Below, in pieces: positions 1 to 6,541 of a stretch of DNA of 6,541 bases. Location: assembly GCA_003648395.1 (NCBI GenBank), contig QMPB01000264.1, forward strand, positions 1-6,541, read 5' to 3'. The number at the start of each line of letters is the position of its first letter. Within the stretch, counting starts at the first letter, position 1. A program made the translations under genes and the position numbers. The DNA comes from Bacteroidota bacterium. Lineage in GTDB: Bacteria; Bacteroidota; Bacteroidia; Bacteroidales; UBA1556. The notes beneath the pieces are model-generated. The model was not told the DNA's origin and did not search any database. It was given only the letters and a program-made list of their open reading frames with translations.

Positions 1-702
1 ATGAAGTATTTCTTTTATCGCTCAGCTATAGTATTGTGTATTCTGTTATACGTTGCAACTATAAGTTATGGACAAGATAATAATGCTACAAAATTAGGTC
101 TTGATAACAGTTTATATAACGGAAAGTATTATACATATTTTGTCTCAAAAGATATTAAGGGTGATCAATTTATTAAAACAAAAGTGTTCACCCATGGGAA
201 AATATGGAAAAATGAAGTTGAGTTTGATAGCATTCTTCTAAATTACGATGTATATAATCAGGATTTGATTCTAAAATTTAACTCTAGAGAAGGAGCTTTA
301 AAATTAATCGCCATATCAATGGCTAATCTTGATTCTTTCTTATTGGATAATAAGTTATTTATTATTAATAGAACTATTACTGATGACTATTATATCTTTA
401 ATAAAGTTGAATATAAGCATCAGAAATTCCTCATTCATTATTCTAAAGAATTGGTGCTTAAAACTAAGCTTAATGATATTCAGTATGAGTTTAATAAGCT
501 TATAAGTACTATGCATTATTCTGATGGTAAGAAGTATTATTTAGTTAATAATAACCATGGTTTATTAAGAGTTATTAATCAGGATAAGAAAAAAGAAGTT
601 AAAGCATTTTTGAAATCAAAAAAATATAAACTTCAGAAAATGTCGGAACCTGAATTATTAGAATTGCTGATATTAATAAATAATGATATAGATGATAAAT
701 AG
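1..702 (+). CDS. Exported protein of unknown function, first visible gene of a TonB-receptor/DUF4249 operon
   Basis: I do not recognise a named domain with certainty. The ATG at base 1 is followed at once by a good signal peptide: K2 and R7, a hydrophobic core at about residues 9-21, and a likely signal peptidase I cleavage after G24 (SYG|Q). That makes base 1 a believable true start even though nothing upstream is visible. C13 lies inside the hydrophobic core and is not a lipobox. The mature part (about 209 aa) resembles, from memory, a class of small Bacteroidota exported proteins with a G-x-Y-Y segment (about 41-44), a 'GDQF...GKIW' segment (about 54-69) and an 'LNYDVY' segment (80-85), probably beta-rich. 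It ends in a charged, lysine-rich and probably helical region (about 195-230). There are no transmembrane segments after the signal, so it should be periplasmic or surface exposed. Its last 11 bases overlap the receptor gene, which suggests translational coupling and a joint role. No enzymatic motif is visible. Confidence 0.8.
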   Translation: MKYFFYRSAIVLCILLYVATISYGQDNNATKLGLDNSLYNGKYYTYFVSKDIKGDQFIKTKVFTHGKIWKNEVEFDSILLNYDVYNQDLILKFNSREGALKLIAISMANLDSFLLDNKLFIINRTITDDYYIFNKVEYKHQKFLIHYSKELVLKTKLNDIQYEFNKLISTMHYSDGKKYYLVNNNHGLLRVINQDKKKEVKAFLKSKKYKLQKMSEPELLELLILINNDIDDK

Positions 703-3451
703 AGCTTTATTATTTCTGTTGTTATCATTTGGTTTTAGCGTATCGCTAATTGCTCAAAAGAATAATGTAAACATAAGTTGTACAGACTTAAGTTTTCAGA
801 AATTTTGCGATAAGATAACCTTCGAAAGTGGAACTAAGATTTATTATAGCGACAATAGTCTAAAATCGAAGAGCATTACATTGAATGTTAGTAATGCTAC
901 AGCTCTGCAAGCTGTAAAAATGGCGGTAGATACATTATACTATCAGGTAATTATTTGGAATAATTCCATTGTTATTACCAAGGATTATGTTGTGCCATTA
1001 TCGGTTGTGCAATATAAATATGAGCAGCCGGTGGAGGAAATTGATACTTCAAAGAAGGACGAAATTCGCTATTATAGAACAGCAAAAGCAGCAGTGCTAA
1101 AGAAAATAATTATTGGTAGAAGATCTAATTACAAGCAAAACACAAAGGTAAAAATTATTGCAAGAATTACTAGCTTGGAAAATGGAAATGTAATTCCAGG
1201 ATCTACAATTTATATTAAAAGTTTGCAAAAGGGAGCAGTAGCGGATAAGCAAGGTATTGCAGAAATGGAATTAGTAACAGGGAAATATATTATAGTAATA
1301 AAATCGATGGGAATGAAACCCCAGGAATATCGTTTGCTAGTTTATGAGCAAGGGCATTTTGATATTATTTTGAGTACCAAAAGTGTTGAGTTATCTAGCA
1401 TTAATATATATGGTGATAGGCAAATGAGCCTAATGAAACGTGACCCTGGTATTGAAAAGGTTTCTGGTAAAACACTAAAAAAACTTCCTGTAATGGTTGG
1501 TGAGCCTGATGTAATAAAAGCTTCGGCAATGTTGCCTGGTATAGTAAGCGTTGGTGAAGGAACTTCTGGTATAAATGTGAGGGGTGGTGGTTCTGATCAA
1601 AATGCCTTCTATCTTAATAAGATACCTGTTTTTAACACATCGCATATGCTTGGTTTTTTTCCTGCCTTTAATGCCGATTTAATTCGAGATTTTACAATTT
1701 ATAAAGGATATATTCCTTCTGAATTTGGAGGAAAACTTTCCTCAGTTTTTGATATTGAAACTCGTAAGGGAAATAGAAAAGAATTCTCATTACATGGAGG
1801 TGTTAGCCCTATGGCTGCTAATTTGGTTTCTTCAATTCCTATTATTGACGATAAATTATCATTGCTTGTTAGTGCTAGAAAATCATACTCCAATTGGATT
1901 CTAAAAAAAGTTAATGATAAAGACATTAGTAATAGTGAGGTAGATTTTTCTGATTTCTCTTTGGGAGTGTATTACGATTTACCAAAAACGCAAGTTTCAT
2001 TATTTGCTTATCATAGTAGTGACAGGTTTGCTTTTTCGCATCTTAATGAGTATGAATACTCTACCAGCGGTGTATCTTTGCAGATAAACCAGTCTTATGG
2101 TAAAAGATTGAGAGCAAATTATGCTCTAGTAGGTTCTATGTATAAGTTTGGCTCATGGGATAATATTGAGCCTTCGCGTTCGTATGAGCATGATTATAGT
2201 ATAGCGCAAAATGAGTTTAAAGCTGATTTTACTTATATTATAAATAATAATAATAAAATAAAATTTGGTATTAACTCAATATTCTACGGATTGGATAGAG
2301 GCAAAGTCATGCCTCTTTATTCTTCTAAGTTGACCCCTGTTGATATGGGTAGTGAAAAAGGAATAGAGAATGCAATTTATATTACTGATGTATGGAATCC
2401 TACCGAATGGCTGGAATTAAATGCGGGTTTTAGATATACTTTGTATAATGCTATGGGAACTAAGGATATATATGAATATAAAGATAATAAATTAATAGAT
2501 GAATATTATGTAATAGATACTTTACATTATGGAAATAATGAAGTTATTTCTACAAGTCATTTCCCTGAGTTTAGGTTTGCGGCAAATATTATAGCTTCGA
2601 AAAGATCAAATGTAAAATTATCATTTACCCAAATGCACCAGAGTTTATTTATGCTTAATCCTACAGCTACTGTAGCTCCTACTAGTCAATGGAAGCTTGC
2701 CGATTATCATCTCAAACCCTCAAGAAGCAATCAGTTTTCGCTAGGTTATTTTAGAGATATTGTAAAATATGGAATGGAAGCCTCATTGGAGGGTTACTAT
2801 AAACATACTGTTGATTTTACAGAATTTAGAGATGGTGCAGATTTTCTTGCTAATGATAAAGTAGAGCTAAGTGTTTTGCAGGGGACACAGAAATCTTATG
2901 GATTGGAATTTATGCTTCGTCGCCGTGGCGAATATCGTTTTACGGGGTGGCTGGCTTATACTTATTCAAGATCATTGGTTGAAGTAAAAGGGGAGGAGCA
3001 TTGGCAAAATATAAATAATGGAAAAGCTTATCCTTCGGCATACGATATTCCTCACTCAGTGAATTTATTTCTTAATATTAAACTGAGTAAAAGGGTAAAT
3101 TTTTCCACAACGATGAATTATCAGACTGGAAGGCCAATAACTTTTCCTATTTCGATATACTATATTAATGGAATTCCTTTTGTTGATTATTCTGACAGAA
3201 ACGCATATAGGATTCCATATTATTTCCGAATGGATGCATCACTAACCATTGAAGGAAATCTTAGAAGAGATAAATTTATCCACAGCTCCCTTGTGCTGAG
3301 TATATATAATCTTACGGGAAGAGATAATCCTTATTCGGTGTATTTTACAACATCAAGTAAAGGTGTTAAAACAAATCAATACTCAGTTATTGCAATTCCA
3401 GTATTTACGGCTACATGGATTTTCAAGCTTGGTAATTTTGATGCCAATTAA
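692..3451 (+). CDS. TonB-dependent outer-membrane receptor with STN and carboxypeptidase-regulatory-like domains
   Basis: This should be an outer-membrane beta-barrel that imports a ligand using TonB/ExbBD energy. Domains in order: signal peptide 1-22 (ending LIAQ); STN (secretin/TonB short N-terminal) domain about 26-97; a linker; a carboxypeptidase-regulatory-like beta-sandwich about 153-241; a TonB-box-like strand (VELSSINIYG, 232-241); a plug about 250-360 with the hallmark VRGGG at 296-300 and FGGKLSS at 345-351; then a Tyr/Phe-rich barrel to near the C-terminus. Its 919 aa suits a complete STN-type receptor, and no frameshift is visible. The ATG at 692 is the earliest usable start, because an in-frame TAG lies directly before it (689-691). 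The gene overlaps the preceding one by 11 bases and is followed after 2 or 11 bases by a DUF4249 lipoprotein, so coupled expression is likely. In FecA-like receptors the STN domain signals to a FecR anti-sigma factor, but no such partner is encoded here. The substrate cannot be told from the sequence. The last aromatic strand is followed by a short GNFDAN tail. Confidence 0.95.
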   Translation: MINRALLFLLLSFGFSVSLIAQKNNVNISCTDLSFQKFCDKITFESGTKIYYSDNSLKSKSITLNVSNATALQAVKMAVDTLYYQVIIWNNSIVITKDYVVPLSVVQYKYEQPVEEIDTSKKDEIRYYRTAKAAVLKKIIIGRRSNYKQNTKVKIIARITSLENGNVIPGSTIYIKSLQKGAVADKQGIAEMELVTGKYIIVIKSMGMKPQEYRLLVYEQGHFDIILSTKSVELSSINIYGDRQMSLMKRDPGIEKVSGKTLKKLPVMVGEPDVIKASAMLPGIVSVGEGTSGINVRGGGSDQNAFYLNKIPVFNTSHMLGFFPAFNADLIRDFTIYKGYIPSEFGGKLSSVFDIETRKGNRKEFSLHGGVSPMAANLVSSIPIIDDKLSLLVSARKSYSNWILKKVNDKDISNSEVDFSDFSLGVYYDLPKTQVSLFAYHSSDRFAFSHLNEYEYSTSGVSLQINQSYGKRLRANYALVGSMYKFGSWDNIEPSRSYEHDYSIAQNEFKADFTYIINNNNKIKFGINSIFYGLDRGKVMPLYSSKLTPVDMGSEKGIENAIYITDVWNPTEWLELNAGFRYTLYNAMGTKDIYEYKDNKLIDEYYVIDTLHYGNNEVISTSHFPEFRFAANIIASKRSNVKLSFTQMHQSLFMLNPTATVAPTSQWKLADYHLKPSRSNQFSLGYFRDIVKYGMEASLEGYYKHTVDFTEFRDGADFLANDKVELSVLQGTQKSYGLEFMLRRRGEYRFTGWLAYTYSRSLVEVKGEEHWQNINNGKAYPSAYDIPHSVNLFLNIKLSKRVNFSTTMNYQTGRPITFPISIYYINGIPFVDYSDRNAYRIPYYFRMDASLTIEGNLRRDKFIHSSLVLSIYNLTGRDNPYSVYFTTSSKGVKTNQYSVIAIPVFTATWIFKLGNFDAN

Positions 3452-3453
3452 TT

Positions 3454-4620
3454 ATGATATTTATGAAAAAGAACAATAATAAATTCAGGAGTAAATATAG
3501 GCTGTTATTTATAGCATTAATAAGTATGTTGGCATATTCTTGTGTAAAAGAAATTCAACCAGACATAGAAATTTATGATACAGAAAAGGTTGTAGTATCC
3601 GGAATATTTACTGATGAAGTAGGCCCTCAGGAAGTAGTGGTTTCATTATCTTCGGGTATTAGTAGCCCTATGAGAATTTTTGTTGAACATTGCAATGTGA
3701 AAGTTATACGTAGCGATAATTCAGAGTTAGTATATTTTGAACAAGGACCTGGGGTATATGTTGCAAATGTGGATATTGCATTTATTGATAAAAGCCAAAG
3801 TTATAAAGTGCAAGTAAAAACTCCTCAAGGAGCTATTATTGAGTCCAGTTTTGAAGGGTTTTCCTCTTGTGCTGAGGTTGGGGATGTGTATTGGAGAACA
3901 CAAGGTGACGAAGGCTCTAGTATAATAGGCTACCAGTTTTATACTGATATGCATGCTTCAGAAAGTGAAAGTAAATATTATTTATATAAAATAGTTGAGA
4001 CCTTTGAGCATCACTCTCCATATCCATTGGAGTATTGGTGGAATGGGCATATGAATAGGGTAGAGCCTCCTGATTTCTCTAAAATGTATTGTTGGATTAC
4101 AAGAGATATCTATGATATATTTCCACTTTCGACAAAGGATTTTTCTGAGAATATTTATAATGAGTATCAGCTAAATTATACAAATAATATATCCCAAAGG
4201 CTGCAGCACTTATACAGTTTATTAATAAAACAGTATTCAATAAGTGAGCTTGCATATGATTATTGGGCACAAATGCGTCTAAATTTACACCAAAGTGGTG
4301 GTATGTATAATACTCAGCCAGTACAGGTGAAAGGAAATCTATCATATACCACTATTAGTGATAAGGAAGTTTTGGGCTATTTTGGAGTTTCTGAAGTAAA
4401 GGAAAAAAGAATTTTTGTACCTCCTTCTCCATTTACAATAATTGATAACTCATGTAATATACGAATACTAAGGTTTGGCTATCGTGAAATTAATTGGAGA
4501 GAATATCCAGCATATATTTATTCAGAAATGGGAATTCCCCAAGCTAAAGTTATGGATAAACCTTGTGTTGATTGTACGAAAATGGGGGGTGTTATTCAGA
4601 AACCAATATTTTGGCCTTAA
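3454..4620 (+). CDS. DUF4249 family lipoprotein
   Basis: This is a probable outer-membrane lipoprotein paired with the receptor before it. The N-terminus has basic residues (K5, K6, K10, R12, K14, R16), a hydrophobic core (17-27) and a lipobox-like AYSC with the lipid-bearing cysteine at C30. Residues that match the DUF4249 pattern as I know it are an early 'EKVVVSGIFTDE' strand (about 44-55), a GxYV turn followed by a YKVQV strand, 'MYCWITRDIYDI' in the middle, a 'LLIKQYSISELAYDYW' helix, a 'QPVQVKGN' motif, 'VLGYFGVSEV', and the C-terminal PCVDC (370-374) followed by GG and KPIFW. Length (388 aa) looks complete. Two in-frame ATGs are possible, at 3454 and 3463. The second gives a more typical lipoprotein start (MKKNNN), so it may be the real one. 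DUF4249 genes commonly sit beside TonB-dependent receptors in Bacteroidota, and their molecular role is not established. By analogy with SusC/SusD it could help capture ligand at the cell surface (inference). Confidence 0.9.
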   Translation: MIFMKKNNNKFRSKYRLLFIALISMLAYSCVKEIQPDIEIYDTEKVVVSGIFTDEVGPQEVVVSLSSGISSPMRIFVEHCNVKVIRSDNSELVYFEQGPGVYVANVDIAFIDKSQSYKVQVKTPQGAIIESSFEGFSSCAEVGDVYWRTQGDEGSSIIGYQFYTDMHASESESKYYLYKIVETFEHHSPYPLEYWWNGHMNRVEPPDFSKMYCWITRDIYDIFPLSTKDFSENIYNEYQLNYTNNISQRLQHLYSLLIKQYSISELAYDYWAQMRLNLHQSGGMYNTQPVQVKGNLSYTTISDKEVLGYFGVSEVKEKRIFVPPSPFTIIDNSCNIRILRFGYREINWREYPAYIYSEMGIPQAKVMDKPCVDCTKMGGVIQKPIFWP

Positions 4621-4632
4621 AAGCAGATAATA

Positions 4633-6312
4633 ATGATTATTAAATATATATACAGACACAGCATAAGGAGTATTTTTATAATATTCTTAGGGATTATTAT
4701 TCCTATTAATTTGTTATATGCTCAACATTCAGATATAGATTATTTCATAGAGATTAATTCTGATAAGAGTTTCTATGTTGTTGGCGAAACAATAGGGCTT
4801 AGTATTATTATTCCGGAGTTTCTGAATAATGAAACAATAAAGAATGACTTTGTGTATTGTGACCTAATTAGCCAAGAGGGGAATATAAAATCTACTCTGA
4901 AAACCAAGCTGATAAATGGGGAGGGTAAAGGACAGTTTTTGATTCCTAATTCCTTAAAAAGTGGTTATTATATTGTTAGAGCTTATACTCGTAAAATGCG
5001 AATTAACCCACTTTCTTACGCATTTATTGAGTTGAGAATTATTAACATTGATGATGAGAGTATATTAAGTGCTGGGGCTAATCAGAGTATAAAACTTAGT
5101 ATTGACTCAGTTAATATTGACAAAAATAAGATTGTAGTTAATGGCCTGTCACAAAAATATTCTCCAAATTCAGAAGTGAATTTTAGCATTAAGCTTGATA
5201 CCGTAAATTGCATACCTTCTTCGGTTTCAGTTTCGGTGATTCCAAAGCTAGCTTTTGCAGTTAATAAACTAAAGACTGAGCAAATTGGAAGTATTGAAAT
5301 TGACTCTACAGTTATATTTGATGAAGATAGAGGTTTTACATTAATAGCAAAGATTTCTAATACCGATAGTAGTAATACATATAATCGGAAGCGCATATTT
5401 GTAAGTGTTATGGGAGCTAAAACTACGCAGACAGTTATTAGTGATTCCAATGGGTATTTCTATGTAAGTATGCCTAATATATATAATGAGCACGAAGTAT
5501 ATATTTCTACTGATACCATAGACAATAATGCTAAAGTATTTATTATTAGAGATAATGATATTTACAGTAACTACTTATTAGATAAAGAATTACGACTAAC
5601 TGTAGAGGAAAAAGAATTAGCACTGCTGCTTTCTCAAAGTGTAGCTATTAATACTAGCTTCTTTATGGAGAGTGATATTGAAACAAGTAAAAATGATAAA
5701 GAAACTGTCCCTTTTTATTACGAGCCCGACCAAACTACTGTAATAATGGATTATATTGATTTGCCATCTTTGAGCATGTATTTCACAGAAGTGCCAAATG
5801 GAGCTCGTTTATTTAAAGAAAAGAAGAAAACCAAGGTTAGGATTTATGGCGAAAATGAGGTGCCATTGTTCCTGAATCCATTAATAATGATAGATTTTGT
5901 TGCAGTAAATGATATAGAACCAATACTTAATATTAGCCCTAAGTCGATAAATAGAATTGAAGTTGTTAAACAATACTATCAATTAGGTGATGCTAGTTTT
6001 GGAGGAATTATTAATTTTATTACTAATAATAACGACTTTGGTGGCTTTAATTTTGCCAATTCGGCATTGATGATTAATTATAATTTCTTGAATTTTTATA
6101 AAGATTTTGATAATGGATATTTGATTAAAGAGTCAAATACTCCCGATACCCGCACTACATTGTATTGGAGCCCAAATTCTGATATTAATGAAGGAGAAAT
6201 GCAGATAAAATTCCGCACTTCCAATGTCTCTACTACTTATACATTAGTAGTTAGGGGAATTGAGAAATCAGGCAAAGCCTTTTACTTTACTGAAGATTTT
6301 GAAGTAAAATAG
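4633..6312 (+). CDS. Exported protein with MG2/Ig-like N-terminus and barrel-less TonB plug-like domain
   Basis: The N-terminus is a long signal peptide with likely cleavage after A30 (LLYA|Q). There is no lipobox cysteine. Residues about 36-140 resemble the MG2 domain of alpha-2-macroglobulin-type proteins: 'DKSFYVVGETIGLSI', a GEGKGQF turn, then 'SGYYIVRAYTRKMRINPL' with the AYTRKMR-N core at 117-125. About 150-310 is a second beta-sandwich region, including 'DEDRGFTLIAKI' and 'SDSNGYFYVSMP'. About 355-475 resembles a TonB receptor plug: 'FYYEPD' at 361-366, PLIMID at 416-421, 'INRIEVVKQYY' at 439-449, and FGGIINFIT at 456-464. No beta-barrel follows. The protein ends with 'PDTRTTLYWSP' and a final Ig-like strand set, which I recall as the usual end of this Bacteroidota family, so 559 aa looks complete though shorter than many relatives. 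It starts 12 bases after the DUF4249 gene and in the same frame, with an in-frame stop between them. Its likely role is as a periplasmic or surface accessory of the receptor system. The function is not known to me. Confidence 0.85.
   Translation: MIIKYIYRHSIRSIFIIFLGIIIPINLLYAQHSDIDYFIEINSDKSFYVVGETIGLSIIIPEFLNNETIKNDFVYCDLISQEGNIKSTLKTKLINGEGKGQFLIPNSLKSGYYIVRAYTRKMRINPLSYAFIELRIINIDDESILSAGANQSIKLSIDSVNIDKNKIVVNGLSQKYSPNSEVNFSIKLDTVNCIPSSVSVSVIPKLAFAVNKLKTEQIGSIEIDSTVIFDEDRGFTLIAKISNTDSSNTYNRKRIFVSVMGAKTTQTVISDSNGYFYVSMPNIYNEHEVYISTDTIDNNAKVFIIRDNDIYSNYLLDKELRLTVEEKELALLLSQSVAINTSFFMESDIETSKNDKETVPFYYEPDQTTVIMDYIDLPSLSMYFTEVPNGARLFKEKKKTKVRIYGENEVPLFLNPLIMIDFVAVNDIEPILNISPKSINRIEVVKQYYQLGDASFGGIINFITNNNDFGGFNFANSALMINYNFLNFYKDFDNGYLIKESNTPDTRTTLYWSPNSDINEGEMQIKFRTSNVSTTYTLVVRGIEKSGKAFYFTEDFEVK
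6280..6309. repeat. AT-rich inverted repeat at the convergent gene junction, possible weak terminator
   Basis: TTTTACTT (6280-6287) is exactly complementary to AAGTAAAA (6302-6309). In plus-strand RNA the stem can extend by a G-U and an A-U pair to 10 bp around a 10-base loop. It lies in the last codons of the MG2/plug-like gene, just before the back-to-back stop codons, where a shared terminator would be expected. Only one pair is G-C and no clean T-run follows on either strand, so terminator function is doubtful and chance in AT-rich DNA is possible. Confidence 0.3.
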
Positions 6313-6541
6313 TTAGAGTTTTATATACACTTCTAATATTGTAGCTTCTGGCAAAGGGTGTAATTCTACTTTCTGTGTTATTGCAGGAAGTAATACTGTG
6401 TCGCCAATTCCAAGATCCATACTGCCGTGATTGCCTTTTAAAATAAAACTTCCTTTTGTAACAATATAAATACCGAAAGAGTCTAATTCATCATAATTCT
6501 TTTCTAAAGGTTGATTTATTTCTATGATATTAGTAGTGAAG
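6313..6541 (-). CDS. manA: C-terminal part of a class I mannose-6-phosphate isomerase-like protein (partial)
   Basis: Reading the minus strand from the right edge gives 75 codons and a TAA (complement of 6313-6315). The first complete codon is at 6540-6538 and the N-terminal part lies outside the window. The fragment reads FTTN, then 'PLEKNYDELDSFGIYIV', TKGSF, GIGDTVLLPA and finally LEVYIKL. These match the C-terminal cupin-like domain of Bacteroidota type I phosphomannose isomerases, where an 'YFTTN' strand and a 'GD..LLPA' turn are typical. That enzyme interconverts mannose-6-phosphate and fructose-6-phosphate in the cytoplasm. The zinc ligands and catalytic residues would be upstream and cannot be checked here. 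Another sugar-isomerase or cupin protein remains possible. The gene converges on the envelope operon with no intergenic base and is probably functionally unrelated to it. Confidence 0.75.
   Translation of the reverse strand, partial: FTTNIIEINQPLEKNYDELDSFGIYIVTKGSFILKGNHGSMDLGIGDTVLLPAITQKVELHPLPEATILEVYIKL

Noticed and set aside
1699..1926. Minus-strand open frame of 75 codons
   Set aside because: It lies wholly inside the plug and early barrel region of the receptor gene, and its translation shows no recognisable domain or export signal. It is a shadow of the real gene.
2237..2262. Low-complexity A/T run that looks like a simple repeat
   Set aside because: It encodes an in-frame isoleucine/asparagine/lysine stretch (IINNNNKIK) in a receptor barrel loop. 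Codon bias in AT-rich DNA explains it.
3727..3954. Minus-strand open frame of 75 codons
   Set aside because: It is fully antisense to the DUF4249 gene, whose own frame is convincing, and has no domain signature or supporting context.
4097..4345. Minus-strand open frame of 82 codons
   Set aside because: It is antisense to the conserved middle of the DUF4249 gene and has no coherent protein features.
4628..4642. Near-perfect palindrome TAATAAT-G-ATTATTA centred on the start codon of the MG2/plug-like gene
   Set aside because: It is made only of A and T apart from the centre base, in very AT-rich DNA and inside an operon, so chance is the simplest explanation and an operator cannot be supported.
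5082..5450. Minus-strand open frame of 122 codons with hydrophobic stretches
   Set aside because: The hydrophobicity comes from reading beta-strand and serine-rich codons of the MG2/plug-like gene backwards. No family resemblance was seen.
6270..6283. AGGC-AAA-GCCT followed by TTT, resembling a tiny intrinsic terminator
   Set aside because: The stem is only 4 bp and lies inside the coding sequence about 30 bases before the stop codon, so it would truncate the gene's own message if it worked.

Overview
The window looks like a piece of a Bacteroidota (probably Bacteroidales-like) chromosome. The evidence is an AT-rich composition (about one third G+C by eye, not counted), start codons preceded by A/T-rich sequence rather than clear Shine-Dalgarno motifs, and a set of envelope protein families typical of that phylum: an STN-type TonB-dependent receptor, a DUF4249 lipoprotein, and a protein joining an MG2-like domain to a barrel-less plug-like domain. 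No assignment below phylum is safe from this sequence.

Layout: four tightly packed genes run on the plus strand and almost certainly form one transcription unit. They are (1) a 233-aa exported protein of unknown function whose ATG is the first base of the window; (2) a complete 919-aa TonB-dependent outer-membrane receptor with signal peptide, STN domain, carboxypeptidase-regulatory-like domain, plug and beta-barrel, overlapping gene 1 by 11 bases; (3) a 388-aa DUF4249 lipoprotein starting 2 or 11 bases after gene 2, depending on the ATG used; and (4) a 559-aa exported protein with an N-terminal MG2/Ig-like region, a degenerate plug-like region and a C-terminal Ig-like end, starting 12 bases after gene 3. 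On the minus strand, the last 75 codons of a gene resembling class I mannose-6-phosphate isomerase (manA) enter from the right edge. Its stop codon directly abuts the stop codon of gene 4, with no base between them.

How the genes may work together (inference): all four plus-strand products carry export signals. The receptor would be the TonB-energised outer-membrane channel. The DUF4249 lipoprotein occupies the position that a SusD-like lipoprotein has beside SusC-like receptors, and the MG2/plug-like protein and the small exported protein would be accessories. The substrate is unknown. No SusD, FecR, sigma factor, glycoside hydrolase or peptidase is encoded in the window to reveal it. The manA-like gene is probably unrelated housekeeping.

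There is no gene-free stretch over 300 bases; the non-coding plus-strand gaps total about 14 bases. I saw no RNA gene, mobile element, CRISPR array or convincing promoter. The operon promoter must lie left of the window.
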